DNA of 58,236 nucleotides from Paraburkholderia flava. Lineage in GTDB: Bacteria > Pseudomonadota > Gammaproteobacteria > Burkholderiales > Burkholderiaceae. Positions 17,464-25,631 of the stretch are shown here, in pieces. The notes beneath the pieces were generated by a model that saw only the letters and a program-made list of their open reading frames with translations, ran no database searches and was not told the DNA's origin. The stretch spans positions 2,483,699 through 2,541,934 of the forward strand of contig NZ_SMRO01000001.1 of the NCBI RefSeq assembly GCF_004359985.1, written 5' to 3'. How positions within the stretch are numbered: the first letter of the stretch is position 1; every line of letters starts with the position of its first letter. Position numbers and translations under genes: made by a program.

Positions 17464-18923
17464 AAACAGCAGCGAACCTGCGCGTGGTCGTGATCGGTTG
17501 CGGTCCGGCGGGGGTGCGCGCGGCGCAGGCGTTTGTCGAAGCGGGCGTGCGGCCGGTGGTCGTCGATGAAGGCATGCGTTCGGGCGGTCAGATCTATCGC
17601 CGGCAGCCGGAGGGTTTTTCGCGTTCGTACGACACGCTGTACGGCACCGAAGCCGAACGTGCCGCGTCGCTGCATCGCGACTTCGATGCGCTGCGCGAGC
17701 ACATCGACTATCTGCCGGAGACGCTGGTGTGGAACGTCGGACAGAACGCGGTGCACGTCGTGCGGGGCACGCGTTACCGGCGCTTGCCGTTCGACGTGCT
17801 CGTCGTCTGCAGCGGCGCCACTGACCGGTTGATGCCGGTCCCCGGCTGGCACTTCGCCGGCACGTACAGCCTCGGCGGCGCGCAGGTCGCGTTGAAGTCG
17901 CAGGGCTGTGCGATCGGCGCACGGACCGTGATGATGGGTAGCGGGCCGCTGCTGTATCTCGTCGCCGCGCAATACGTTAAGGCGGGCGCGCAGGTGAGTG
18001 CTGTACTCGATACGTCGACGTTCGCGCAGCGCCTGCGTGCGTTGCCGCAGTTGCTTGCACTGCCGGCCGCACTGCGCAAGGGCATCGCGCTGCTGAACGT
18101 GCTGCGCCGCGCGGGCGTACCGGTGTATCGCGGCGTGACGCCGTTCGCGATCGACGGCTCCGCCGAACACGGCGTGACCGGTGTGTGTGCGCGTCGTGCG
18201 GACGGCACGATGCTCGAGATCGCGTGCGATGCGGTGGCGCTCGGTTATCACCTGCGACCGGAAACGCAGCTCGCCGATCTCGCGGGCTGTCATTTCACCT
18301 TCGATGCCGACGCGCGTCAGTGGCTGCCGCACATCGATGCCGATGGCCGCAGCAGCGTTGCCGGCGTTTATCTCGCGGGCGATGGTGTGCGCGTGCGCGG
18401 CGCGGATGCTGCCGAACGCTCGGGACGGCTCGCGGCGCTGGCCGCGTTGCACGATGCGGGTATTGCTGTCGCTAGCGTCCAGCGAGACATGGGGCAACTG
18501 CGTGCCGAACTCGCGCGCTTCACGCGCTTCGCGGCCGGACTGCGCGCGGCGTTTCCCTGGCCCGCGCATTTCGCGGCCACGTTACCGGACGACACGATCG
18601 TCTGTCGCTGCGAAGCGATTACGGCGGGCGAACTGCGGCGTGTCGTGCGCGACACGGGCGCGATCGAAGCGAATCGCGCGAAAGCCTTTTCACGGGTTGG
18701 GATGGGGCGTTGTCAGGGGCGTTTCTGCAGTCATGCGGGCGCGGAAGTGATCGCAGCCGAAGCACGTATTCCGCTCGATGCCGTGGGCCGGTTGCGCGGT
18801 CAGGCGCCGGTGCGGCCGTTGCCGATAGCGATCGAAGCCGAAGCGTGCGACAGAACGCAAGCCGAAGCGCACGACAACTCACCCGACGAAACCCCCGCCG
18901 AAGTGCAGGAGGACAGCGAATGA
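17442..18923 (+). CDS. FAD/NAD(P)-binding subunit of opine-oxidase/HcnB-like dehydrogenase, with BFD-like Fe-S domain
   Basis: Protein of 493 residues. A Rossmann site (VVVIGCGPAGVRAA) opens it; a pyridine-nucleotide-disulfide-oxidoreductase-type middle (FAGTYSLGGAQVALKSQG) follows; the C-terminus is a BFD-like Fe-S motif with CRCEA and RCQGRFC. This layout is that of OoxA, HcnB and the D-hydroxyproline dehydrogenase large subunit. ATG at 17442 is chosen for the GGAGAGG just upstream. Its stop overlaps the next start (ATGA at 18920). A run of acidic and Glu/Ala residues forms the last 30 residues. Confidence 0.9.
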   Translation: MAATDGVKTAANLRVVVIGCGPAGVRAAQAFVEAGVRPVVVDEGMRSGGQIYRRQPEGFSRSYDTLYGTEAERAASLHRDFDALREHIDYLPETLVWNVGQNAVHVVRGTRYRRLPFDVLVVCSGATDRLMPVPGWHFAGTYSLGGAQVALKSQGCAIGARTVMMGSGPLLYLVAAQYVKAGAQVSAVLDTSTFAQRLRALPQLLALPAALRKGIALLNVLRRAGVPVYRGVTPFAIDGSAEHGVTGVCARRADGTMLEIACDAVALGYHLRPETQLADLAGCHFTFDADARQWLPHIDADGRSSVAGVYLAGDGVRVRGADAAERSGRLAALAALHDAGIAVASVQRDMGQLRAELARFTRFAAGLRAAFPWPAHFAATLPDDTIVCRCEAITAGELRRVVRDTGAIEANRAKAFSRVGMGRCQGRFCSHAGAEVIAAEARIPLDAVGRLRGQAPVRPLPIAIEAEACDRTQAEAHDNSPDETPAEVQEDSE

Positions 18924-20089
18924 ACGCGCAAGCCGATGCGATCGTGATCGGAGGCGGCATCGTCGGCTCGACCACCGCGTTTTTCCTGCGACGTCGCCGA
19001 CGCTCGGTGATCCTGCTCGAACGCGGCCTGACGGGGCAGCAGGCGAGCGGTGTGAACTTCGGCGGCGTGCGTCGTCAGGGCCGTGCATTGCCGCAGCTTG
19101 CGATGTCGAATCGCGCGCTCGATACATGGCGCCGCTCGCGCGAACTGCTCGGCGAGGACGTCGAGTTTCTGCCGTCGGGCCATACGCGCGTCTGCTATCA
19201 CGCGCACGAGGTCGAGTATTTTCATCGCTATGCGGACGACGCGCGTGCATATGGACTCGACCTCCAGGTGCTGGAAGGCGCCGAACTGTTCGAGCGCTTT
19301 CCGTTTTTGAGTCGCGACGTGCTGGCCGCGTCGGTGTCACCGCTTGACGGTCACGCGAACCCGCGTCTAGCCGCACCCGCGTTCGCGCGCGCGGCTGCGC
19401 GTCTTGGCGCGCGCATCGTCGAGAACATGGAGATCGTGCGCGTGGAGCGGGACATGGACGGCTTTCGGGTCGAGAGCGCGACCGGCGACGTCTATCGCGC
19501 GGCACAGGTCGTGATTTGCGCGGGCGCGTGGGCGAGTGCGCTGTCGACGCAATTCGGCGAACCGGCACCGCTCGTCGCACGCGGGCCGCAGATGGCCGTG
19601 ACCGAGCCGGTGCCGTACGTGTTTGGATCGTCGATGGGTGTGTATACGTCGCACAAGGAAGAGAGCGTGTATTTCCGGCAGATTCCGCGCGGCAATATCG
19701 TACTCGGCGGCGGCAAGCACGGTCCGGCCGATACGCGGACGCGGCGTGCCTCCGTGTTGCCGGAACATACGTTGAACCAGCTCGCGCAGTTCCGCCGGCT
19801 CGTGCCCGGGCTCGCGCCGCTGCATGTGATCCGTGTGTGGAGCGGCGTCGAAAGCTATCTGCCCGACGGCGAACCGGTGATCGGACGCAGCACGACGACG
19901 GACGGTCTGTTCTACGCGTTCGGGTTCAGCGGGTCGGGTTTTCAGATCGGCCCGGGTGTCGGCGAGACGATGGCCGAACTGATCGATACGGGCAGTACGC
20001 CGATTCCGCTCGATGCGTTTTCGATCGCGCGGTTTCGTAGCGAGAACATCGCGCAGACCGCTACGCTTCCTGTCGAGGTGTCCCGATGA
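18920..20089 (+). CDS. FAD-dependent catalytic subunit of opine-oxidase/HcnC-like dehydrogenase (DAO family)
   Basis: Protein of 389 residues. FAD site IVIGGGIVGSTTAFFL at the N-terminus, a GVNFGGVRRQGRA segment where HcnC and OoxB-like proteins have N-x-G-x-x-R, and a C-terminal FYAFGFSGSGFQIGPGVGE. DAO-family subunits of this kind oxidise secondary amines such as opines, D-hydroxyproline, sarcosine or glycine (HcnC). Being the third gene of an overlapping trio, it is probably the substrate-binding subunit. Identity of the amine cannot be read from the sequence. Confidence 0.9.
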   Translation: MNAQADAIVIGGGIVGSTTAFFLRRRRRSVILLERGLTGQQASGVNFGGVRRQGRALPQLAMSNRALDTWRRSRELLGEDVEFLPSGHTRVCYHAHEVEYFHRYADDARAYGLDLQVLEGAELFERFPFLSRDVLAASVSPLDGHANPRLAAPAFARAAARLGARIVENMEIVRVERDMDGFRVESATGDVYRAAQVVICAGAWASALSTQFGEPAPLVARGPQMAVTEPVPYVFGSSMGVYTSHKEESVYFRQIPRGNIVLGGGKHGPADTRTRRASVLPEHTLNQLAQFRRLVPGLAPLHVIRVWSGVESYLPDGEPVIGRSTTTDGLFYAFGFSGSGFQIGPGVGETMAELIDTGSTPIPLDAFSIARFRSENIAQTATLPVEVSR

Positions 20090-20436
20090 CCAGCATGAAC
20101 CGCCCGGCAGCCGTGCTCGACGATGCGCTTGCCTACCTCGACACGCACTTCGATCAGACGGTGAGCCTCGCGCAACTGGCCGCGCTGTCGGCACTGAGCG
20201 TGTCGCGTTTCGCGACGGTGTTCCGGCAGCAGGTCGGGTTATCGCCGTATCGCTATCTGTGCCGGCTGCGGGTACGGCGCGCGCAGACGTTGCTGCTGGC
20301 GGGCGTCCCCGGCTCGGTGGTTGCGGCCGAAGTTGGTTTCTTCGATCAGAGTCATCTGGCGCGGCACTTCAAGCGCGTCTGCGGGATGACGCCGGGTTCG
20401 TTCCAGCGGCACGCGCGCGCAGCCGAACCGGCGTGA
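20086..20436 (+). CDS. Minimal AraC-family regulator (DNA-binding domain only)
   Basis: Only 116 residues: a complete AraC/XylS double HTH (VSLAQLAALSALSVSRFATVF, split here as helix-turn-helix 1, and GFFDQSHLARHFKRVCGMTPG as the second) with no effector domain. The start codon overlaps the stop of the FAD subunit (ATGA at 20086), so it is translationally coupled to the oxidase operon. SoxS/MarA-size AraC proteins act without ligand and are controlled by abundance, so it may give positive feedback on the locus. It is convergent with the deacylase gene, 13 bp away. Confidence 0.9.
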   Translation: MTSMNRPAAVLDDALAYLDTHFDQTVSLAQLAALSALSVSRFATVFRQQVGLSPYRYLCRLRVRRAQTLLLAGVPGSVVAAEVGFFDQSHLARHFKRVCGMTPGSFQRHARAAEPA

Positions 20437-20449
20437 CGCGCGCTGCGCG

Positions 20450-21427
20450 TTACCGATTAATAGCGATGCGCCGCTCGATCTTGCCGAGCCGCACGACGGT
20501 CACGCCCACGCGCAACTGCCGCAGCGACGGCATCACGAGCATGCAGTCGGCGTAAGGCGTGCGTATCGCTTCGCCGTTCGACCACGCGATCACGCTGCCC
20601 GCATCGGGGAACACTTCGAGACCGGTGTACGGCGCCTCGAAACGGAAGTCGAGACTCGTCGCAACGACTGGCTCGGTCACGCGCACGATGCGCATTTCGG
20701 CGGGCAGCGGCATCGTCCAGTCGAGCGGCAGATCCGCTACGTCGACGACACCCGACAGCGCAAGAAAACGCGCGGTCGTATCGCGCGCGACGGCGACCGC
20801 GCTCGCTTCCCAGTGCTGACCGCATTCGACCAGCAGCGCATTCTTCGAGCTGCCCGGATCGCCAAAGCCTTCGTAGTCGCGCATCCGCCGGCCTTCCGGA
20901 TGCCCTTCGTCGCAGATCACAGTGGCCGGCGCGCCGAGCTGTTCGCTCAGTTCGATGCCCTTCGCGAGCGGCCCGGCGACGATCAGCGGCGCGCTCTTCT
21001 CGTGCATCGAATGCAGGTCGAGCAGCAGATCGACGGTGTCGATCACCGGACGCATCGCGCGTGCGCGTCGCAGTTCGCTTGAATCGAGCGAAGTGTCGTC
21101 GAGCGTTTTCGCGGTCCACACGCGGTTGAAATCCTGATCGACGAAACGCGCTACGTCGGGTTGCGAAGGATCGAAGCGCGCATACGCATCGACGTTCGCG
21201 AACGACAGCGTGAGCGTGCCGCGTCGCGGGCGCAGCCGCGCGCGCAACAACGCATCGACGACGATCGCGCCGCACACCTCGTTGCCGTGCGTCAGCGCGT
21301 TGATCATCACGTGCGGACCGGGCACGCCCGAGTCGAACACGTGAACGTATGGAATGCCGGATTCGCTGTGCGCGTGCGCGGAGATATCGGGGAACGCGAG
21401 TTCGATCGGGTAGTGATCCTGAGTCAT
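20450..21427 (-). CDS. Succinylglutamate desuccinylase/aspartoacylase-family deacylase
   Basis: Protein of 325 residues of the M14-like AstE/ASPA family, zinc amidases that remove an acyl group from an N-acyl amino acid. Zinc motif HGNEVCG (His and Glu ligands) is near residue 50, and DLHSMHEKSAP provides the third ligand and substrate contacts; E in LLVECGQHWE is in the place of the catalytic Glu. It is longer than AspA and close to AstE size. Its ATG overlaps the stop of the upstream aldehyde dehydrogenase by four bases, so they are coupled. It is not clearly EutE/DoeB, as no ectoine hydrolase gene is present. Confidence 0.85.
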   Translation of the reverse strand: MTQDHYPIELAFPDISAHAHSESGIPYVHVFDSGVPGPHVMINALTHGNEVCGAIVVDALLRARLRPRRGTLTLSFANVDAYARFDPSQPDVARFVDQDFNRVWTAKTLDDTSLDSSELRRARAMRPVIDTVDLLLDLHSMHEKSAPLIVAGPLAKGIELSEQLGAPATVICDEGHPEGRRMRDYEGFGDPGSSKNALLVECGQHWEASAVAVARDTTARFLALSGVVDVADLPLDWTMPLPAEMRIVRVTEPVVATSLDFRFEAPYTGLEVFPDAGSVIAWSNGEAIRTPYADCMLVMPSLRQLRVGVTVVRLGKIERRIAINR

Positions 21428-22896
21428 TCTAGGCCGCCCTGGCAGAGATATTTGATCGACAGATAATCGTCGAGGCCGTATTTCGATCCTTCGCGGCCGT
21501 AGCCGGATTCCTTCACGCCGCCGAACGGCGCAGCCTCGCTCGCGAGCGCGCCTTCGTTGATGCCGACGATGCCCGCTTCGAGACGTCGCGCGACGCGATC
21601 GATACGCCGCACGTCCTGAGTATAGAAGTACGCGGCGAGACCGAACGGGGTGTCGTTGGCCGCGCGGATCGCGTCCGCTTCGTCGTCGAAACGGAATAGC
21701 GGCACGATCGGACCGAAGGTTTCCTCGCAGCTTAACTGCATCGCGGGCGTTGTGTCGGCGAGCACGGTCGGTGCGTAGTAGTTCGGTCCGAGTTCGGGCA
21801 GGCGTTGGCCGCCGGTCAGCACACGTGCGCCCTGGGTGATTGCATCGTCGACGTGGCGCGCGATCTTGTCGACGGCGCGCGCGTTGATCATCGGACCGAT
21901 CTGCGCGGCGGGGTCGGTCGCGGGCGCGACCTTCAGCGCTGCGACGCGTTCGGCGAGCTGTGCGGCGAACGCGTCGTACACGTTCGACTGCACGTACACG
22001 CGATTCGGGCTCACGCAGGTCTGACCGCCATTGCGGAATTTCGCCGCGAGCAGGCCGGCGATTGCGGCATCGAGACCGGCGTCGTCGAACACGATGAACG
22101 GCGCGTTGCCGCCCAGTTCGAGCGACAGCTTTTTCAGCGTGCCGGCCGATTCGCGTGCGAGATGCTTACCGACCGCCGTCGATCCGGTAAACGTGATCTT
22201 GCGCACGCGACTGTCGGCGAGCCAGTCGGCAACCGCGGGCACCGTCTGTTCGCGCGACGCCGCGATCATGTTCAGCACGCCCGGCGGCACGCCGGCCTCG
22301 TGCGCGAGCAATGCGAGCGCGAGTGCGGTGAGCGGCGTGTCTTCGGCGGGCTTCGCGACGACCGTGCAGCCCGTGGCGAGCGCGGGTGCGATCTTGCGCG
22401 CGATCATCGCGAGCGGGAAATTCCACGGCGTGATCGCCGCGACGATGCCGACCGGTTCCTTCACGGTCGACATCCGCTTGCCGCGTTGTTGCTGCGGGAT
22501 GACGTCGCCGTAGATGCGGGTCGCTTCATCGGCGAACCACGCGACATAGGACGCGCCGTACAGCACCTCGCCGCGTCCCTCGGCTAACGGCTTGCCCTGT
22601 TCGAGCGAGATCAGCCGGCCGAGCGTGTCGGCGTTCGCAAGCAGCAGCGCGTGCCAGCGGCGCAGCACGGCGGCGCGTTCCGCCGGCAGCGTGTCGCGCC
22701 ACGCGGGGAACGCGCGCGCGGCCGCGTCGGTTGCGGCGCGCGCGTCGGTGGCATCGCTGTCGGCGACGTCCACGATGCGTTCGCTCGTCGCAGGATTCGT
22801 CACCGCGAAGCGCTTGCCGCTCGCGGCGGGAACCCACTGTCCGTCGATGAAATTGTCCGGGCGGATCAGATCGTCCAGCTGCAGGGTGCCGCTCAT
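21424..22896 (-). CDS. Succinate-semialdehyde dehydrogenase-like (GabD family) aldehyde dehydrogenase
   Basis: Protein of 490 residues, matching GabD length. Motifs: TPWNFPLAMIARKIAPALATG, KPAEDTPLTAL, FTGSTAVGKHL, the Glu in LELGGNAPFIVFDDADL-like context, the catalytic Cys in NGGQTCVSPNR, and ending KESGYGREGSKYGLDDYL. The arrangement is typical of succinate- and glutarate-semialdehyde dehydrogenases. SD AAGGAG precedes ATG. It lies between the tartrate-type dehydrogenase (48 bp upstream) and the overlapping deacylase. The exact semialdehyde is not certain. Confidence 0.88.
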   Translation of the reverse strand: MSGTLQLDDLIRPDNFIDGQWVPAASGKRFAVTNPATSERIVDVADSDATDARAATDAAARAFPAWRDTLPAERAAVLRRWHALLLANADTLGRLISLEQGKPLAEGRGEVLYGASYVAWFADEATRIYGDVIPQQQRGKRMSTVKEPVGIVAAITPWNFPLAMIARKIAPALATGCTVVAKPAEDTPLTALALALLAHEAGVPPGVLNMIAASREQTVPAVADWLADSRVRKITFTGSTAVGKHLARESAGTLKKLSLELGGNAPFIVFDDAGLDAAIAGLLAAKFRNGGQTCVSPNRVYVQSNVYDAFAAQLAERVAALKVAPATDPAAQIGPMINARAVDKIARHVDDAITQGARVLTGGQRLPELGPNYYAPTVLADTTPAMQLSCEETFGPIVPLFRFDDEADAIRAANDTPFGLAAYFYTQDVRRIDRVARRLEAGIVGINEGALASEAAPFGGVKESGYGREGSKYGLDDYLSIKYLCQGGLE

Positions 22897-22944
22897 CGGA
22901 ACGCTCCTTGGTGTGTGGGGGTGGATGGGCTTGCGCCCGGGTTT

Positions 22945-24033
22945 TCAGCCGAGCCGTTCCGCGATCGCCTTGCCGACTTCGGTCGTGCTCGCGTTGCCGC
23001 CCAGGTCTCCGGTGCGCGGACCTTCTTTCAATACCGCCTCGATCGCCGAGAGGATCGCGTCGTGCGCGTCGCGCTCCGGACCGCTGCCCTGATTGCCACC
23101 GAGAAAATCGAGCATCATCGCCGCCGACCAGATCATCGCGACCGGATTCGCCATGCCCTTGCCGGCGATATCCGGCGCCGAGCCGTGGACCGGTTCGAAC
23201 AGCGACGGAAAGGTCCGGTCCGGATTCAGGTTGCCCGACGGCGCGATGCCGATCGTGCCGGTACACGCGGGGCCGAGATCGGACAGGATGTCGCCGAACA
23301 GATTGGTCGCGACGACCACGTCGAAGCGGTCGGGGTTCAGCACGAAGCGTGCGCACAGGATGTCGATGTGCTGCTTGTCCCACGTCACATCGGGATACTG
23401 CGTCGCGACTTCGGCGGCGCGTGCGTCCCACCACGGCATGCTGATCGAGATGCCGTTGCTCTTCGTCGCGACCGTGATTTTTTTCGCGCGTTGCTGCGCG
23501 AGATCGAATGCGTAGTGCAGCACGCGTTCGCTGCCTTTGCGCGTGAAGATCGACTGCTGCATCACGAGTTCGCGCTCGGTGCCCTCGAACATCGTGCCGC
23601 CCACCGACGAATACTCGCCCTCGGTGTTCTCGCGCACGATCATGAAATCGATGTCGCCGGCCTTGCGGTTCGCGAGCGGCGACGGCACGCCGTCGAACAG
23701 ACGCGCCGGGCGCAGGTTGATGTACTGATCGAACTCGCGACGGAATTTCAGCAGCGAGCCCCACAGCGAAATGTGATCTGGCACGGTCTGCGGCCAGCCG
23801 ACTGCGCCGAACAGCAGCGCGTCGCAATCCTGCAGTTGCGCCTTCCAGTCGTCGGGCATCATCTGGCCGTGCTGCGCGTAGTAGTCGCAGCTGGCCCATT
23901 CGATGTGCCGGTATTCGAGACCGATATCGAAGCGGCGGCTGACGGCGTCGAGCGTGCGCAGCGCTTCGGGCATCACTTCCTTGCCGATGCCGTCGCCGGG
24001 GATCACGGCGATGCGATAGGGGGTGCGGGTCAT
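22945..24033 (-). CDS. Tartrate dehydrogenase / D-malate dehydrogenase (decarboxylating) family
   Basis: Protein of 362 residues of the beta-decarboxylating dehydrogenase family (with isocitrate and isopropylmalate dehydrogenases). It has the N-terminal IAVIPGDGIGKEVMPEAL, RENTEGEYSSVGG, and the metal and NAD region NLFGDILSDLGP and FEPVHGSAPDIAGKG. These features and the length fit TtuC/DmlA-type enzymes that oxidise tartrate or D-malate. It opens the leftward operon with the semialdehyde dehydrogenase and the deacylase and is divergent from a LysR gene 106 bp away, as dmlA is from dmlR. Confidence 0.9.
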   Translation of the reverse strand: MTRTPYRIAVIPGDGIGKEVMPEALRTLDAVSRRFDIGLEYRHIEWASCDYYAQHGQMMPDDWKAQLQDCDALLFGAVGWPQTVPDHISLWGSLLKFRREFDQYINLRPARLFDGVPSPLANRKAGDIDFMIVRENTEGEYSSVGGTMFEGTERELVMQQSIFTRKGSERVLHYAFDLAQQRAKKITVATKSNGISISMPWWDARAAEVATQYPDVTWDKQHIDILCARFVLNPDRFDVVVATNLFGDILSDLGPACTGTIGIAPSGNLNPDRTFPSLFEPVHGSAPDIAGKGMANPVAMIWSAAMMLDFLGGNQGSGPERDAHDAILSAIEAVLKEGPRTGDLGGNASTTEVGKAIAERLG

Positions 24034-24139
24034 GGGCGTCTCTCTGGTTTCTTTCGGTTGTGTCGGGGGCCAGCGGCTAGTCTATTCCTGATGTTCGGCC
24101 CTAAAATCGCGGTTTTGGTTAAGCCACTGTGCACGAATC

Positions 24140-25084
24140 GTGAATAAAGCCCCGAACCTCGACGACCTGCGCGTGTTCTGCACGGTGGCCCGCAAGGCAA
24201 GCTTCAGCGCGGCGGCGGAGGCGCTGTCGGTGTCGGCTGCGTATGTGAGCAAGCGCGTGAACGTGCTCGAGACGGAACTGGGCACGCGTCTGCTGCATCG
24301 CTCGACGCGGCGCGTCGCGATCACCGAAGCCGGCGAGCGCGTGTATGCATGGGCAGAAAAAATTCTCGACGACGTCGACCGGCTGGTCGAGGACGTATCG
24401 ACGACGCGGCGTGTACCGCGCGGCACGCTGCGCGTGTCGAGCAGCTTTGGGTTCGGTCGGCACATCGTCGCGCCCGCGCTCGACCGGCTCACCGCGCGCT
24501 ATCCGCAACTGAGTGTGCGGCTCGATCTGTTCGATCGCATTGTCGATGTCGCGGGCGAGGGCTTCGATCTCGACGTGCGTGTCGGCGACGAGATCGCGCC
24601 GCATCTGATCGCGAAGCGGCTTGCGTCGAATCATCGGGTGCTGTGCGCGTCGCCGGACTATCTCGCGCGTCACGGCACGCCGCGTCAGCTTGCGGATCTC
24701 GCCGCGCATCAATGCGTCGCGATCAAGGAGCGCGATCGTCCGTTCGGTATCTGGAGATTGAGCGAGCGCGGCGAGACGGTGTCGGTGAAAGTGACCGGCC
24801 CGCTGTCGACCAATCACGGCGAGGTCGCCGTGCAATGGGCGCTGGCGGGACGCGGCATCGTGCTGCGGTCGATGTGGAACGTGCGGCCGTTGCTCGAAAG
24901 CGGCGCGCTGCAGCAGGTGCTGCCCGGCGTCACGCAGCCGGCGAACGTGTGGGCGGTGTATCCGGCACGGCTCGCGGCGTCGGCGAAAGTGCGCGCCTGC
25001 GTGGAGTTTCTTGCCGACGAGTTCGGGCGCTGGGCTGAACCCGCTGAAACTGCCGCAACCGACGAACGCGCCGGGCGTCAGTGA
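24140..25084 (+). CDS. LysR-family transcriptional regulator
   Basis: Protein of 314 residues. N-terminal winged HTH (LDDLRVFCTVARKASFSAAAEAL) with KRVNVLETELGTRLLHRSTR, then a LysR substrate domain. The start is GTG at 24140 without a clear SD. It is divergent from the tartrate-type dehydrogenase and probably activates that operon. Its last seven bases overlap the 3' end of the convergent Lrp gene, so the two stop codons are interleaved. Confidence 0.92.
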   Translation: MNKAPNLDDLRVFCTVARKASFSAAAEALSVSAAYVSKRVNVLETELGTRLLHRSTRRVAITEAGERVYAWAEKILDDVDRLVEDVSTTRRVPRGTLRVSSSFGFGRHIVAPALDRLTARYPQLSVRLDLFDRIVDVAGEGFDLDVRVGDEIAPHLIAKRLASNHRVLCASPDYLARHGTPRQLADLAAHQCVAIKERDRPFGIWRLSERGETVSVKVTGPLSTNHGEVAVQWALAGRGIVLRSMWNVRPLLESGALQQVLPGVTQPANVWAVYPARLAASAKVRACVEFLADEFGRWAEPAETAATDERAGRQ

Positions 25085-25575
25085 GAGTTCGGCGAAAACA
25101 GCGTTTCGAGCGGGTAGTGCGTTTTCACGAACGGCGACTTGATGATCACGTAGCTGAAGTATTTCTCGATGCCGATGTCGCGATCCAGCAGACTCTCGAC
25201 GATGCTCTGATAGTGGCTCACGCTGCGCGTGACGAACTTCAGCAGGTAGTCGTAGCCGCCGCTCGCCAGATGGCACTCGACGATCTCGTCGACATCCCGG
25301 ATCGCCGCGACGAAGCGGACAAAGTCCTCGCGGCGATGATCGGCGAGCGTGACCTCGGTGAACACGACCTGGATGTCGCCGAGCTTTTCCAGCTGGATCT
25401 GCGCGCCGTAGCCGAGGATGTAGCCCGCTTTCTCCAGACGCTTGACGCGGATCAGGCACGGACTGGGCGACAGCCCGACCGCATCGGCGAGCTCGACGTT
25501 CGTGATGCGGCCGCGCTTTTGCAGTTGCGAGAGAATCCGCAGATCGATTCGATCCAGTTTGCAGTCGGTGCTCAT
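25078..25575 (-). CDS. Lrp/AsnC-family transcriptional regulator
   Basis: Protein of 165 residues. HTH: RIDLRILSQLQKRGRITNVE with ADAVGLSPSPCLIRVKRLEKAG, then a RAM/AsnC domain (EIVECHLASGGYDYLLKFV) for ligand binding and oligomerisation. The C-terminus extends about ten residues past the usual end. It lies 56 bp downstream of the class III aminotransferase start-to-stop direction, that is, after the aminotransferase gene on the same strand. Such regulators typically respond to an amino acid and would suit control of the adjacent transaminase. Confidence 0.92.
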   Translation of the reverse strand: MSTDCKLDRIDLRILSQLQKRGRITNVELADAVGLSPSPCLIRVKRLEKAGYILGYGAQIQLEKLGDIQVVFTEVTLADHRREDFVRFVAAIRDVDEIVECHLASGGYDYLLKFVTRSVSHYQSIVESLLDRDIGIEKYFSYVIIKSPFVKTHYPLETLFSPNSH

Positions 25576-25631
25576 CGTGACGGGGGCAGTGCCGCATGTC
25601 GGAGTAGTCGGCCGATGTTATCACGCAGATA

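Noticed and set aside
17143..20089. Hydrogen cyanide synthase HcnABC
   Set aside because: The three-subunit plan is shared by opine and D-hydroxyproline dehydrogenases; the surrounding catabolic genes argue against cyanide production.
22651..24147. Long plus-strand frame opposite two dehydrogenase genes
   Set aside because: It spans two clear minus-strand genes and lacks motifs.
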